From assembly GCF_036669915.1 (NCBI RefSeq), contig NC_089312.1, positions 25,082,791-25,146,790 on the forward strand: a stretch of 64,000 nucleotides of DNA. Direction: 5' to 3'. Made by a program: the position numbers and the translations under genes. Position 1 is the first letter of the stretch; every line of letters begins with the position of its first letter. The DNA is from Pocillopora verrucosa (lineage: Eukaryota > Cnidaria > Anthozoa > Scleractinia > Pocilloporidae). Shown here one piece after another: positions 53,001-64,000 of the stretch. The notes below the pieces were generated by a model. It was not told where the DNA came from, made no database searches, and worked only from the letters and a program-made list of their open reading frames with translations.

Positions 53001-55514
53001 TACAAACCAGGGAATGAACTAAACGCTCTTAGTCTCAATAGAATTTTCTATCGGCTTTGTGGGTCACTCGAATTTTTGCCCCTTTATTTCTACTAATACT
53101 AAGATTCAGTCGCGTTCACTTTCTTACTTTTGATCATTCCAATTTTCTAACCTGCAGCCACGTCCTCAATCTTAAATCCAAGTTCTAAGGCGCTTGGCAC
53201 TCCCCACTCAGAGCTAATCATTACATTGTGTCGAGGCTGATACCAAAAGTCGTATCCCATGGGTGCTGCGTTTTCACTTCCACCTTCCCAACGTCCTTTG
53301 ACCTTGAAAGTCTCCCCGTCCAGAATAACGAAGCCCCCTGAATAATGATATCATGATTAATGTTTCCTTTTTTTAACTGGACTTTCATGTTGAAAAACGA
53401 ATTTCAGTGAGTAAGCGGTCCAGGGTCAACTGAAATACGAATATTAGACTAACTAAATCATTGTTGAATTTTTCATTCATGGAAATGTGACAATTCCTTA
53501 AAAATAATGGCGAAATATTTTCAGGTTGTAAGCCTTTTCAAGCCTTGCAGTTTTATTGGAAATAAAGAGTAATCTCCTACTGTTGGCTCAAGTGACGTAA
53601 TGTTTGAGTAATTATATATACCATACCTTCGGCTTTTCCCTCCGGCGAACCTAAGGCACTGATCATGATCTCGCCACTCCCAGGCAGTGTGATGTATGAA
53701 GGTAGGCAGGCCTGTCTTCTCAAATACTTCCTCTGGTTCAACAATCTGTAAGTCAAAATGTTTGATCTATCCCAGAACAGCAGTAGATTCAATTATATTT
53801 CCCATGATGCATGAGCCATCATGGGCCAAGACATATCGGGAGACTTACCGTATCTTTCCAGACTGCGCGCGAACAACTAGGCTATCGAGAACACCTAGAA
53901 ACTATGATAAGGTCATCTCTTGTAAAGGCTTGCGGCAGCGAAAGTTATCATCCACCTCATCTAAGCTAGCTTCCAACATAGAATTCCTGTCCGCTTTAAC
54001 ACTTAGAACGCGCAGAAGGCTAATCAAAAGCTAGAATGGTCCGAACTAAACTGTTCACACGCATGGGCAGTTTGGCTGGCAATCAATTGTGCTGGAAAGA
54101 CTACAGCTTGAGACGCACTAATCACGGCGATTCAGATGAGCGTAATTCCTTTGTTATCCTTACCTTGTGACTACGCGGTGCTCTTGGGTCAGATTCAACA
54201 TCACCAATGTAGATCCTGCTGGTTGTAATAGACGGCATAATCAAGCGGTTTCTTTTCTGGTTGGGATCTCCCTGTCAGCTGAAATAGAACAAAGTTTCAG
54301 GTGTTTCATTAAAAGCCGCCTAGACCGTTACTACCGCCTGTCAGACCTCCACTACCGCTTGTAAGACCTCTACTACCGCTGGTAAGACCTCTATTGCTGC
54401 CTGTAAGACCTGTACTACCGCCTGTAAGACCTCCACTACTGCCTGTACGACCTCTACTGCCGCCTGTAAGATCTCTACTACCGCCTGTAGGACTACTACC
54501 CTACCGCCTGTACGACCTTTACTGCCGCCTGTAAGACCTTTACTACCGCCTGTAAGACCTCCACTACCACCTGTGAGACTTCTATTACCGCTTTTAAGAC
54601 CTCTACCACCGCCTTTAAGACCTTTACTACCGCCTGTAACGCTCCTGAAACGCTCGCACCATCAGTACATGATTATTGCTAACCTATTAGAATTTGTTTC
54701 AAATTGAAAAAAATTGGATCCAACTAATAACTTTCCAAGTTTTTACAACCTAGGTGTGACTCGTTAGGCACGTCCTCGCCTTAATGTAATTGGGGTAGAA
54801 AAAAGCAATGATCACAATTGCAACATTCAGTGTTCATTTATTCTTCAGTGTGCCAACAGAATGACGGCCCTAGTTTCTTCTTGAGACCAACTGACCTGCT
54901 GCAGGCATTCCAGCCACTGTGATGTAACTCGTCCCCTATATAAGGAACCTTCAAGCGATGAATAACCTATTACAAAATTCTACATTAATTGCAAAATGAA
55001 ATTAACCTTTCAATCAATTTTTGCCCATCAGCATTTTCTTTCCTCCACTCCTAATTAATCCTCAGTTTGAAGCTGTTTTTTAGCCCACTTAAATTCCGCT
55101 TGAGAGCTAAGAGAAAACTCTAGTGAGGAGCAAGGGAAAGAATGAGAGATTGCGTCACCAAATAAACACTAGTTTTTACTGAATCGAATTCCAAGCCAAG
55201 CAGCAGGAACCGTTCGCCCTCCGTTATCTGCTCTCCTTGAAGTCCCTGAGTCAAAACACGAAACTTTAAGTGAGAAGGAGAAGAAAAGATTGAGTAGAAG
55301 ACTGCGGGATTTCTAATGTTAATCTGGAGTGAACGACAATGTTTACCTACCTGACTGTAATTAGGGGAGTCTGGATCTGCATCAACAGTGGCAAGATAGT
55401 CCGGCTTTTGTATCCCCGTGTTACTCAGGATGCATGGTAAATACAATAATTTCTCTCTAGGACCTTTCATAGCGTCCTGTGGGGAGGCATAGCCCGGACC
55501 ACATTTGCAGTGAT
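50035..55514 (-). pseudogene. SELENBP1: SELENBP1 (methanethiol oxidase) gene, decayed but with exon structure kept
   Basis: Ten exons with GT..AG borders are recognisable: 55351-55514, 54896-54966, 54164-54278, 53627-53745, 53152-53337, 52404-52581, 51848-51927, 51423-51548, 50602-50813 and 50035-50197. They follow human SELENBP1 from [25 protein letters not shown] and [13 protein letters not shown] through [24 protein letters not shown] and [20 protein letters not shown] to the terminal [13 protein letters not shown]. Human SELENBP1 is the copper-dependent enzyme that converts methanethiol to hydrogen sulfide, hydrogen peroxide and formaldehyde. Damage: an in-frame TGA in 54164-54278 where human has Cys83; one-base deletions in 52404-52581 and 51848-51927; two in 53627-53745; and 51423-51548 keeps its frame but is garbled between LISL and NWLHGD. 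The start exon was not found. Sequencing error is an alternative for single-base losses. Confidence 0.8.
54313..54645 (+). repeat. 21-bp minisatellite, about 15-16 copies
   Basis: The unit is close to TAAGACCTCTACTACCGCCTG. The period is a multiple of three and most units lack stops in one or more frames (for example CKTSTTA repeated), but there is no start or neighbouring coding sequence to support translation. It lies in the SELENBP1 intron between exons 54164-54278 and 54896-54966. Confidence 0.9.
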
Positions 55515-58500
55515 CTGTGGAAAAAAAGACAACAGTGTAATGGAGGACGGTCTGGTGAGGAGGATCTTAATCTCTCCAAATCTTTTCTGTCTTGAGGATA
55601 CTAGGTTACATATAACACAAGGACACACCAATTATGGAGGGAGGGCAGCGGTGCTGTAAGAGAATAAATTACAAAGTCTCGAAGGCTTATTATCCTAAGC
55701 CTGTTTACGATGTTAAAATTACATCGCGCGTATGTGATTTATTTTAGAAATAGATATCTTGTTGACCTATCGTTTTTCCCTTTCATCTGAAAAAAATGAT
55801 GTACCACATCTCTTTGTTTATACTCCTGTTATACAGTTTTTTAACAGATACGTAATGCCGCTTTCATTTCTTTTACAAGTACGTTAAGTGCAGTTTTAGC
55901 TTTTTATAGTAATAGACCGTCGAATGTTGAAATGTTTATGCAATCAAAATGCATTGTGCAGAACCTGCTCTTTACGACATATTATATATCATCTATACTA
56001 ACAGCGTGTTAGAGGTAAAACTATTATTTCGAAAGACCTTCGTTCCCTTTTCATTTTACTTCGTGAGCAACGCTTAGTACTGTAAGTTATTTGCGAAAAT
56101 TCGTATTTGCAAATTGAACAATTTAAGGTCTCGTGAAGTAACTGAAGCTTGAAATAATCATATGATCGCGAATTGACTATCCGTAGATTGTCAGTTGAAC
56201 TACAACTAAATTGCTTACCCTTTCCTCCTTAAACAACAATCTACATGAAGGAGCTTAAAGTTAATTCAATAAATGACAGCAATGCCTTCAGTCTCAGCTT
56301 AAGTGTGCAAGTGCGCGCTTGCATAACGATTCACAACAGAGGAAGAAAGTCGTTTTGTGCGCGATGAAAAGAGAGAAACAAGGTTGAAATTACTCCAAAG
56401 TTAAACCTATTACGGCTCAGCATTCGGACCTAGCTGCGTTTGCTCTTCGCTCATTGTTTCCTTTAATCTGCGATTAACCCTTCGCCAGCTGAAGCTGTGT
56501 GGACATTTAATTAAACCATGTGGATGAACTGCGAGGTTCAAATCCGACGTGCACATGGAATTTATAATACCCTTATTACTTGTTAGCGAAAGAAAGGACC
56601 TTTAAAAGATTACATTTCCAGAGCCTTATAGTCAATTACCTCCATTCATAGTTGCGCGGAAGGTTAAAATGAGCAGATTCTGGATCTTTCTCTACAGAAC
56701 GCTTCAATCGACAATAGCTTCGCTTCAACTCGATCAGCAGTGCTAGTGGAAGCTAGCAGCTGCAGATATACTTTGTTCAGCGGGTGTCAGGACATAATTA
56801 TCATATAATTCAGGACAGCTTAGCAGACCTTGGTCAAAATTAGTGTACTTTATTGGTAAATTTAGCCTAAATTTTACAAATAAGTTTGTGTTACTCTTTC
56901 TATCTCCTCAATTACCCTCTTTCGCATTTCTTTTGTATATCATTTTCTTCTTCTTGTTTTTTCCGCCCGTAAACAAAGGATTAATTCATGGTTTTATTCC
57001 ATTATTCCATTAATGTTGTCATCTCGACAAGACTTAAGATGACTTAAAACAAAATAATTATGTATTCCTTTAAATTAAAGTTAAATGGTTTAAACTCTTG
57101 TGATATGCACCCACGATTTCCCCAGCCTGTGTAGAAGCCTTCTCCGTCAAGTTTGGCGTAAAGAGAAGAGCTTAGAGCCGAGCTGGAGTCACGCGATAGC
57201 CAGTGCGTAAGGACTGTAAAAGAAAAATTTACCCCAGGCTTCGTGTGACCCATGTCCGCTCTCTCAGCTTCTTTGAAAGGAAATGGAAAATACTGTCATG
57301 TACGCTTCGATTTACCTTTCTCTAAATACGATGGTCTTAGGATGACTGTTGATTAAAATTGAAACAGTCCGGTGAAAAGTCACGACTCTCGAGAGTAAGA
57401 GGTAACTGTTGCGAGCCCGAATTTAAGCTTGAACATGTCAGTTAACCAGTAAATCAATCAATATCTTTCTGCATTCCTGGTCACAAAATAATCAGGTGGG
57501 ATAAAAACTAGTCATCATCTGAAAACATGCCATAATGCTTGCAAGAAGTTAAAGTAGCGTATGTCCACCATGTTGTTTTCGTCTCAAGCTCGTGCGCGGC
57601 AAAGTCTGGATCCAACACCGTGACGTAATCGTTGTCAAAAAAAATAGCCTCCGTTTTCATCCGTCCGTAACAGCAAGAGATCGTAAGAGACTGTTAGTTT
57701 TAGTTGCAAAGTCTGGGATTTTTAACAGTCTTTCCCTTGAACGGCTCAACATTAAAACAAAAACGAAAAAAGAATCAGTAATAAGGATTTAAATGAGGAT
57801 GAATTCACTTTAAATGAAACTAAATGGGCTACTAATGTGGCTGAAGCAGAAACTTATTTTTTTTCATTTTCTTTTTTTAGATGGGCAAGATGGACCACTC
57901 CCTTTGGATTATAATGTGGTCAGAAATGGGACAATAAAGTGCAAAATAAAAAAATTAGCCGTTTTAAGAGACTATGCAATATAGTCTTATACGACGCATG
58001 CGCACCGTAGTATAATGTCCCACAAGGAAAGCAGTTCTTTGCTTGTCATCAAATTACGTATTTTCTACATTGATCAAAAGGGCCTTTGCCATCACTGGCA
58101 CGTGAGACCTAAGGGGCTCGCGCGGAATCGCCATCCAGAGATTTCGGAGGCATAATCTTTGGACTCCCGTGGCAGTTGGTAGCCTCTCGCACCGACGCCC
58201 ATATTATCATACAATAACCACGAGCAAGTAAACAATACTTGGTCCTCTTACTGTGAACTAACTTACTTGATTTATGTAGCTTGTCATTCCACATTGTGCG
58301 TTCACTCTACTGCTAACATTTTGTTGCCGAACGTGAAAAGCGGAAACCTAAAGTTTCTTGACGAGGACGATAGATTTTCAAACCGAGTATCATAACTTTC
58401 TTCAACGAGACAATGATTTTAACCCCAGCCTCCAACTCACGCGATCCATTGGGTACAAAGTAGAGTTGCGTGCAAACTTATTGAAAATAATCCACGTTGG

Positions 58501-59714
58501 CCGGTCCATGGCACGTCTTATGCTTAAAATTGGTTTAGTTCTATAAGCGAAAAGATTCTCAAGAGTATCAGTCTGTCAAAAAAGCCGCTCTCGAGGCGTT
58601 CTTCCACCAGTCTCACCTCTTTACTCACATCAAGACCGGTAAAATCAAACCAAATAATTTCAACACCAAGTATGCGACATTTTATTTGCTAAACTTATTA
58701 TGATCGCCTTGGCCGCTTTAATCTTGTTAGCCCTAAATGAGATTGGATCTTACTCAATCCATATGTCATCAGCGGAAGTTTTTTTTTCTAAAGGAGGGTA
58801 TTTTCATTGTTTTTATAACAATTGGCTTAGATTTTCAACAAGTTAGGACCTAGAGGGAAACAGCCCAACCCAGGCTCGAAATCCACTTCTGTTTGAAGCA
58901 AATAGGATTTTTATGGACCAATATCAGTATTTTCAACATCAAGTCCAAGCATCTTTAAAGCAATTCAACGTTATCTTTGCTGGTTTACTTACGTGGTTTT
59001 CTGCGTCACAGGATCCGAAATGTTTCGACCCGAAATTCTTTTAGTAGTTCTCACCAATCTTGACCTCGGAAGTTTTTAACTCGTGTGATACAAAAATCAA
59101 ATTAAACTGACTTAAAAGTTTGTCTTCCTTTCGACTACTTTTCTAACGGCGATCATAAATGAGAAGGATCCAGCAACCATTGTTACGGTAGTTTGAGCAC
59201 TTCTTTAATTGCAAGTACACTTAAAATCGGAAGCAAGTCATGTTTAATAATATCGGTTCTAGAATTCAAAACATTGTATAAACGACCGGAAGTTCTCACA
59301 TTAGATCCTTTTTTTCAGCAATCCATAACATAATAAAAGCCGGAAAGGGTTAAATTTGATATTGAGTTCATCTCTGTCAGAAGGTTTTGTTTGAAAATAA
59401 CAAACCGACAGATAATAGTTTCGAATGCGGAAAATTCAACATCCTCACCAATATCCTTAGCATTTGATGTAATTATCATTCTTTATCGAATAAGTGATTT
59501 CCTTTGATTATTTCACCGGAAGTAGACCCTCCTTCCTTGGAACCCAGTCTTCTTGGTTACTGACATGTGAAGGTTCTTTGTGTCTCCTGCTGTCAAGAAA
59601 GTCTTAGTGGGTGTTTCGTATATTTAAATGTCGTCCTTCTGATATTTAAACCGTGTTGTATTCGGTAAAAATGCACCCGACGATGTGGGAACCCTACGAG
59701 AAAGCTACCTAGAA
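55515..59714. other. Stretch without a recognised gene
   Basis: Lies between the recognisable 5' end of the SELENBP1 pseudogene and the PEAK1-like gene, transcribed divergently. It should hold the missing SELENBP1 start exon and both promoters. A minus-strand ATGGGTCACACGAAGCC near 57253 followed by a GTAAAT donor is a candidate start exon, but its phase does not fit the next acceptor. No other coding signal is visible. Confidence 0.45.
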
Positions 59715-61796
59715 ATGTCTAACTGTGATAATTTTGTAGAACAACTCTGGAGAAAGGGGAAGTGCGCGAACTGCTTTCAGTCTCGCGACAAACATCAAAA
59801 CGCTGTCAACAAACACGAAGACGCCAATTTTACCGGTAGTGGTTCCGCAAACTGCAGACCAAAACGAGTTGTGATTCCTCCACAAAGCCCAAAAACTCAA
59901 AATTTTAAAGCATGTAGTGTTGAAAAGACAGATAATTTATTTGAACAGGAACAAGGAAAGGAGGGAACTGATAAAGGGAATGGTGAGAACGATATTAATA
60001 AATCCATTACACCTTGCACAACTCACGCCATTGAAGTAACCAACGATCGCAGTAGCACTGTGACTGATTCAAGGAAAGAGGCACAGGATTTCAAAACATC
60101 GACTGCCCTTAACCTAGGCCAGCACCAAGACCAAAACCACGACCGGCTTCTCGAGCTGTGGAATTTAGTTATAGCGCCGCAAGTCGCGACGAAAACCCGC
60201 AAGAATCAGCAGATGTGTTAAACGGTCCCACATCGTTTGAGAACTCTCTTGGGAATTCCCTTACTCAACCATGTAACGCAACCTCCTCAGAAATTCCCAT
60301 CGAGAGTGGATTGTCAATATTGGATAACGTTGAAAAAGCGAAGCTGGAAAACAGATCTAACAACGAAACAGACAACGAGACAATTGGTAATAAAGTAGAT
60401 GTAGTTGAGTTTGGGGAGCCAAAGAACGATGCGGAGTTTTTGGACGTGAACAAAAGTGACATTCTGCCTTCATCAGATAACGTTTCAACCGAAATTGAAG
60501 AAGCCGCTCCGGTATCTACAAATGCGATCGAAGACGACGATTCAAGCGACGAATATGTACCGATGAAGAGCAATATAGTGTTGTTTGGTGTCGAATCTGA
60601 TCCGCTACGTGAAGAAGTTCGTGAGACAGATGTTTTGAAACCAAACTGTGAAAGCGATAGTGACTCGAAAAAAATGGCGATCAGCGAAAATCGAATGAAA
60701 GTTGCATGTGGCTCTCAAATCGACGAAGAATTGTCGTCTACTGTTTTAGAATTTCGTAATCCGTTGTGCATGATCACAAACAAGATCAACGAATCTAGAA
60801 TTACTGATCGAGACACTGGTGAGTCGGACAAATTGAATAATAATCGTGATAATCCTAACAAGATTATTTGTAAATTTTCTACTACCACAGAGCCAAATTA
60901 CGTAAATAGAGCCTCAAGCTCAAGCAGCGAAAGTGCAGTGTCCGGCAGTCAAGATTCGGGTTATGAAAACACTCGAAAGTCGAACAGGGGTGATTCTTTT
61001 AACAATGCCTCGGGCAATGAGTCAGTTCTTGTAGAACAAGAAGTAGGCTTGGCAGATATTCCAGTTACTGTCACTCCCACAACAAACGATGGTTATTGTA
61101 TTATTGAGTCTAGTGGAACCTCAAGTAGCTCTTGGGGAAGCAGCACTTGGGACAGTTGTAGCACATCAGATTTACATGAAAACAGTGGTGAAGCTATGGC
61201 TGCTAAAAATTCCTTTGGAAATTTGAACACCAGAAATAACAAACCTCACTTGGTGGCATCACCCAGAGTGGCAGTAAAAGAACAACCCATACCTAACGAA
61301 AAACTCCAAAGTAGCAATACTGGACCTTTTTATGTGAATACAACATTAAAACCAATTACAAAACCATATAAAGTGGTTGACATAAGTGCTGGTGTTGCTG
61401 TTCCAACAACAGAGAGCCCAAGTGATGCACCACCCCTGCCCCCAAAAGAAAAGGATCTGAAGAAAGATAGAGCTGAGGAATTGAATCATATTTACTTGGA
61501 ACCCAGTGATGGGACTGCAGCTGCCCCAGAACAAAATTTGAAAAATGAAAAGGATGAAAAGGCTATTTCCAAGGTGAGTGCTTCTCTAAACTCATCCTTC
61601 AGCAAAGCTTCTGGCAGTGTAATGGACAAGAGCTCAGCTGTGCGAAGGGCCCCAGCACCAAGACCACGTTCTAGAATACCATCTCAATTTGGCACCTTAC
61701 CCAAACCTGCCCCTCGTACATCAAGAATTCTGAACGACACAGTTGTCAAGGTGGACACCAAAGAGCAAAGAGTGGTTACAGTGACCCCACCAGTTG
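59715..61796 (+). CDS. PEAK1/PRAG1-type pseudokinase scaffold, large first coding exon (partial)
   Basis: The first residues MSNCDNFVEQLWRKGKCANCF match the N-terminal Cys motif of PEAK1 (MSACNTFTEHVWKPGECKNCF) and PRAG1, written here in pieces MSNCDNFVEQL and WRKGKCANCF. About 690 disordered, Ser/Asn-rich residues follow with likely phosphotyrosine and SH3 sites: DEYVPM near residue 280 (a YxxM PI3K-type site), GYENT near 416 (a YxN Grb2-type site), PPLPPKEK near 571 and IYLEP near 592. These fit an adaptor for Src-family and Grb2 signalling at the cytoskeleton. The exon ends at GTTG/GTAAGT in phase 1; the pseudokinase domain should lie beyond the window. The frame breaks once: residues up to about 132 and those from PRPAPRPKPRPASRA on are in different frames, shifting near 60113-60122. 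Confidence 0.75.
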
Positions 61797-64000
61797 GTAA
61801 GTTTTGTGATTTTATGTTGTGGTTTTGCAAAACAGGAGGACACCTGATTTGGAAAACATGGTAGCTGTCTCATTGATTTGGTTTGTATAGGGTCATTCAT
61901 ATTGATTGGATTAAACTCAACACATTCTGGACAGTGTTCTACTTTTAAAGCTGTAATCAGTAAAATATACTGCTTTTAGTACCCCATATTACTGCCTAAA
62001 CTTGCTCAAAATTCTTGAAAATTCCACAGGTAAAAGGGTTGCTCTTTAAATATTTCATTTACCTAAAATAAGGGAGGGCACTGCTTGACTAAAAAGTTAT
62101 AATACACCAATGACATACATGATGATGGTCAAACAATGCTGACAGAGAATGTAGTTATGTGATGAGGTTTACAATGAATTTCAGGTTAAAATTAATTCAT
62201 CCTGGTTTGGTTTGTATTTTCTGTGAAAAATCGAGGTATTGTAAATAACTGAAACAAAAGAAAGTACAAATCAAATTACTTAGACCTGATTTAACACATA
62301 TAAATATTTAACTATTCAACTATCTGTTCTTTCATACAATTCATCCAAATTCCCTCCAGTTTTTGAGGAAAAACATGTGATATTTTAGTTTAGAGCTGAC
62401 ATCCTATTCAACTGAGACAGCAGTTATGAAAAAGTTAAAAATTCAAGGCTATAATTGGCTAGTTCACGACAAAAGTTTTTCATGATATTTTTCTTATCTC
62501 AAGTTTGTTGTGAAACCAAAACTTCAGTGATTCATATCAAACATCTTGCAGAGTCATTTATTATTCCACGTGCAACCCTTATGCCCTATGTTTGTATACT
62601 AAAATGAAAAACAAATTTGAATTGTTTTATTTCCTTTACATCAAAAACAAATCCTTGCGGAGTTTAAATGCTTCATTTTTAACTGTGCATATTTACCAAC
62701 ATTTGTTGAGTGTTTTAAACAAAAGAGAGATCCATAGTGTTAAAGTGTCTCAAATGATGTATAATTTCAAACTTTTTTAGAAATTTAAACATATATTTTT
62801 CAGCTCTATTGTAATTGTTGTAACACATGTCCATGTGCTTGAGACTGCATAAACAGCACAGAGTAAAACCTGTTTTGCTTTAAAATTTTCAGAACTATAC
62901 TCATTTATTTTTAAACTATTCTTCTGCTACAGCTAAAACACCACATGTTCATGCATCTTGAGACTGTGTAAACAACGCAGAATAAAACCTGTTTAGCATT
63001 GACAGGTCAAAAATGAGTCATAGCTATTTGTCAGCAAGCTGTTTTAATCAGTGAGATGAATTAGTTGAGCCAATGATTCAAAGTAATATTTTTTTCTTGA
63101 TTTAGAGGATTTCTAGCCTCAGAGATAAGTTACAGTTCTTGTTAGATGCAGTAAATCATTATTTTTAATTCTATTTATTCCTTTTAGTTCAAATTCCCTG
63201 CAGGGGAAACTTTTGATGCTGTAATAAATCTGTTATCAGCTGAATCAGGTCTTGTCACATTGTTATCTCAGACAGTATGGATATTAATTTTGTAGGTTAT
63301 CCAATATACTTGTCACCCTTTTCATCCAGATATCTCTGCTTTTGGGTATTTGTTTTGTTGTAAAGTTTCCTGAAGCGACATATGCTATGTCTAATAGACT
63401 TGATGAAAGAGGTAGATAAGGTTGATGGGTGTGATAACAATGGAATCTTTGTTAGAAGTCCTTATCACAAATTATGCTTTTATCAAGTTCCTAGACAAAT
63501 TAATTGGGTGACCAAGATGCTGTCAAATATTTACACATCTGGAGAATGAACGCGACTACTAACTTGTTAGTTTATGGTCTAAGCATAAGAAAGATCATTT
63601 AGAAATATATTCTTAATATCTAACCACATATATTCACCATCATTGCCAGCTTGTGCAGTATTTGACAAAGCTTTTTGCATTCCTTGGGACAAACAGAAGC
63701 ATTTTTAATGAATTTGTACACCCAGGAAAACCTTCTGGCTTAAGTTTCAATTCCTGATGAAATATTCAGGACTTAACCAGACATATGTACAATATTTTTA
63801 AGTGTTAAATTATTTATACAGCATGGCTTTCTCTTTGAAATGTTTGATCATGCTTTCTTTGTTCAAACCACTTACCAGGGAAAATCTGAATCAGTTCATG
63901 ATTTTGTTCTTACTTTATTTCTTTACTTTGAGAAGTTTTTTCATCCATTATCCTAATAACCACGGTACAATGATTTACATTTACATTGATTGTAATTTTT
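61797..64000 (+). other. Intron following the PEAK1-like exon
   Basis: After the donor at 61797 I see no further exon. The sequence is AT-rich. A short direct repeat is visible: AACACATGTCCATGTGCTTGAGACTG (62823-62848, here as AACACATGTCCATG plus TGCTTGAGACTG) and a similar ACCACATGTTCATGCATCTTGAGACTG-type segment at 62940-62966, each followed by CAGAGTAAAACCTGTTT-like text. Confidence 0.55.

Noticed and set aside
54164-54278. In-frame TGA after CSS in SELENBP1 read as selenocysteine (a CxxU-like motif replacing Cys83)
   Set aside because: Tempting given the protein's name, but the next codon is also altered (Gln for Phe) and other exons carry frame breaks, so decay is the simpler account. 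A SECIS element in the 3' UTR beyond 50035 and full-length transcripts would be needed.
57044-57253. Start exon of SELENBP1 at an ATG followed by GTAAAT
   Set aside because: The exon would end in phase 0, while the acceptor at 55514 needs phase 1.

Overview
The window reads as nuclear DNA of a multicellular animal. It is AT-rich, its genes are split by spliceosomal introns with GT..AG borders, it has a 5'TOP ribosomal-protein promoter, and tRNA-derived SINEs, a LINE and many short foldback elements are scattered through it. The gene set (LRRC74A, FAM167, RPL4, HINT2, SELENBP1, fibrinogen-domain and PEAK1/PRAG1-like genes, DUF1772 genes) together with the repeat types points to an anthozoan cnidarian such as a stony coral or anemone. 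That placement is inference from style and family content; no species is claimed.

Layout. 1-6.2 kb: no gene, but a diverged tandem duplication at 4.1-5.15 kb. 6.2-7.8 kb: an intronless FAM167-family gene (-). 11.0-16.1 kb: a six-exon LRRC74A-type leucine-rich-repeat gene with terminal EF-hands (-). 19.5-20.1 kb: a 5'-truncated LINE. 22.8-25.3 kb: two small, divergently oriented RIIa-domain genes that look like paralogues. 25.6-31.3 kb: a complete seven-exon RPL4 (-), tail to tail with the second RIIa gene. 31.9-35.3 kb: three DUF1772 membrane-protein genes, two intact (+) and one dead (-). 37.4-41.4 kb: a three-exon secreted fibrinogen-domain gene (-) and a decayed copy of its last exon. 42.5-43.2 kb: a broken transposase-like ORF. 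44.6-48.4 kb: a four-exon HINT2 (-). 50.0-55.5 kb: a selenium-binding-protein/methanethiol-oxidase gene (-) that keeps at least ten exons and splice sites but carries several disabling changes. 59.7-61.8 kb: the large first coding exon of a PEAK1/PRAG1-type pseudokinase scaffold (+), continuing beyond the window.

The genes do not form one pathway. The recurring theme is local duplication with decay: DUF1772, RIIa, the fibrinogen exon, the SELENBP1 exon and the 4-5 kb repeat. Exons were joined by hand from splice borders, and total lengths close in frame for LRRC74A, RPL4, the fibrinogen gene and HINT2. No new multi-gene system was evident. The most notable items are the SELENBP1 pseudogene, the RIIa pair with a shared C-terminal tail, the DUF1772 cluster, and the frame break in the PEAK1-like exon.
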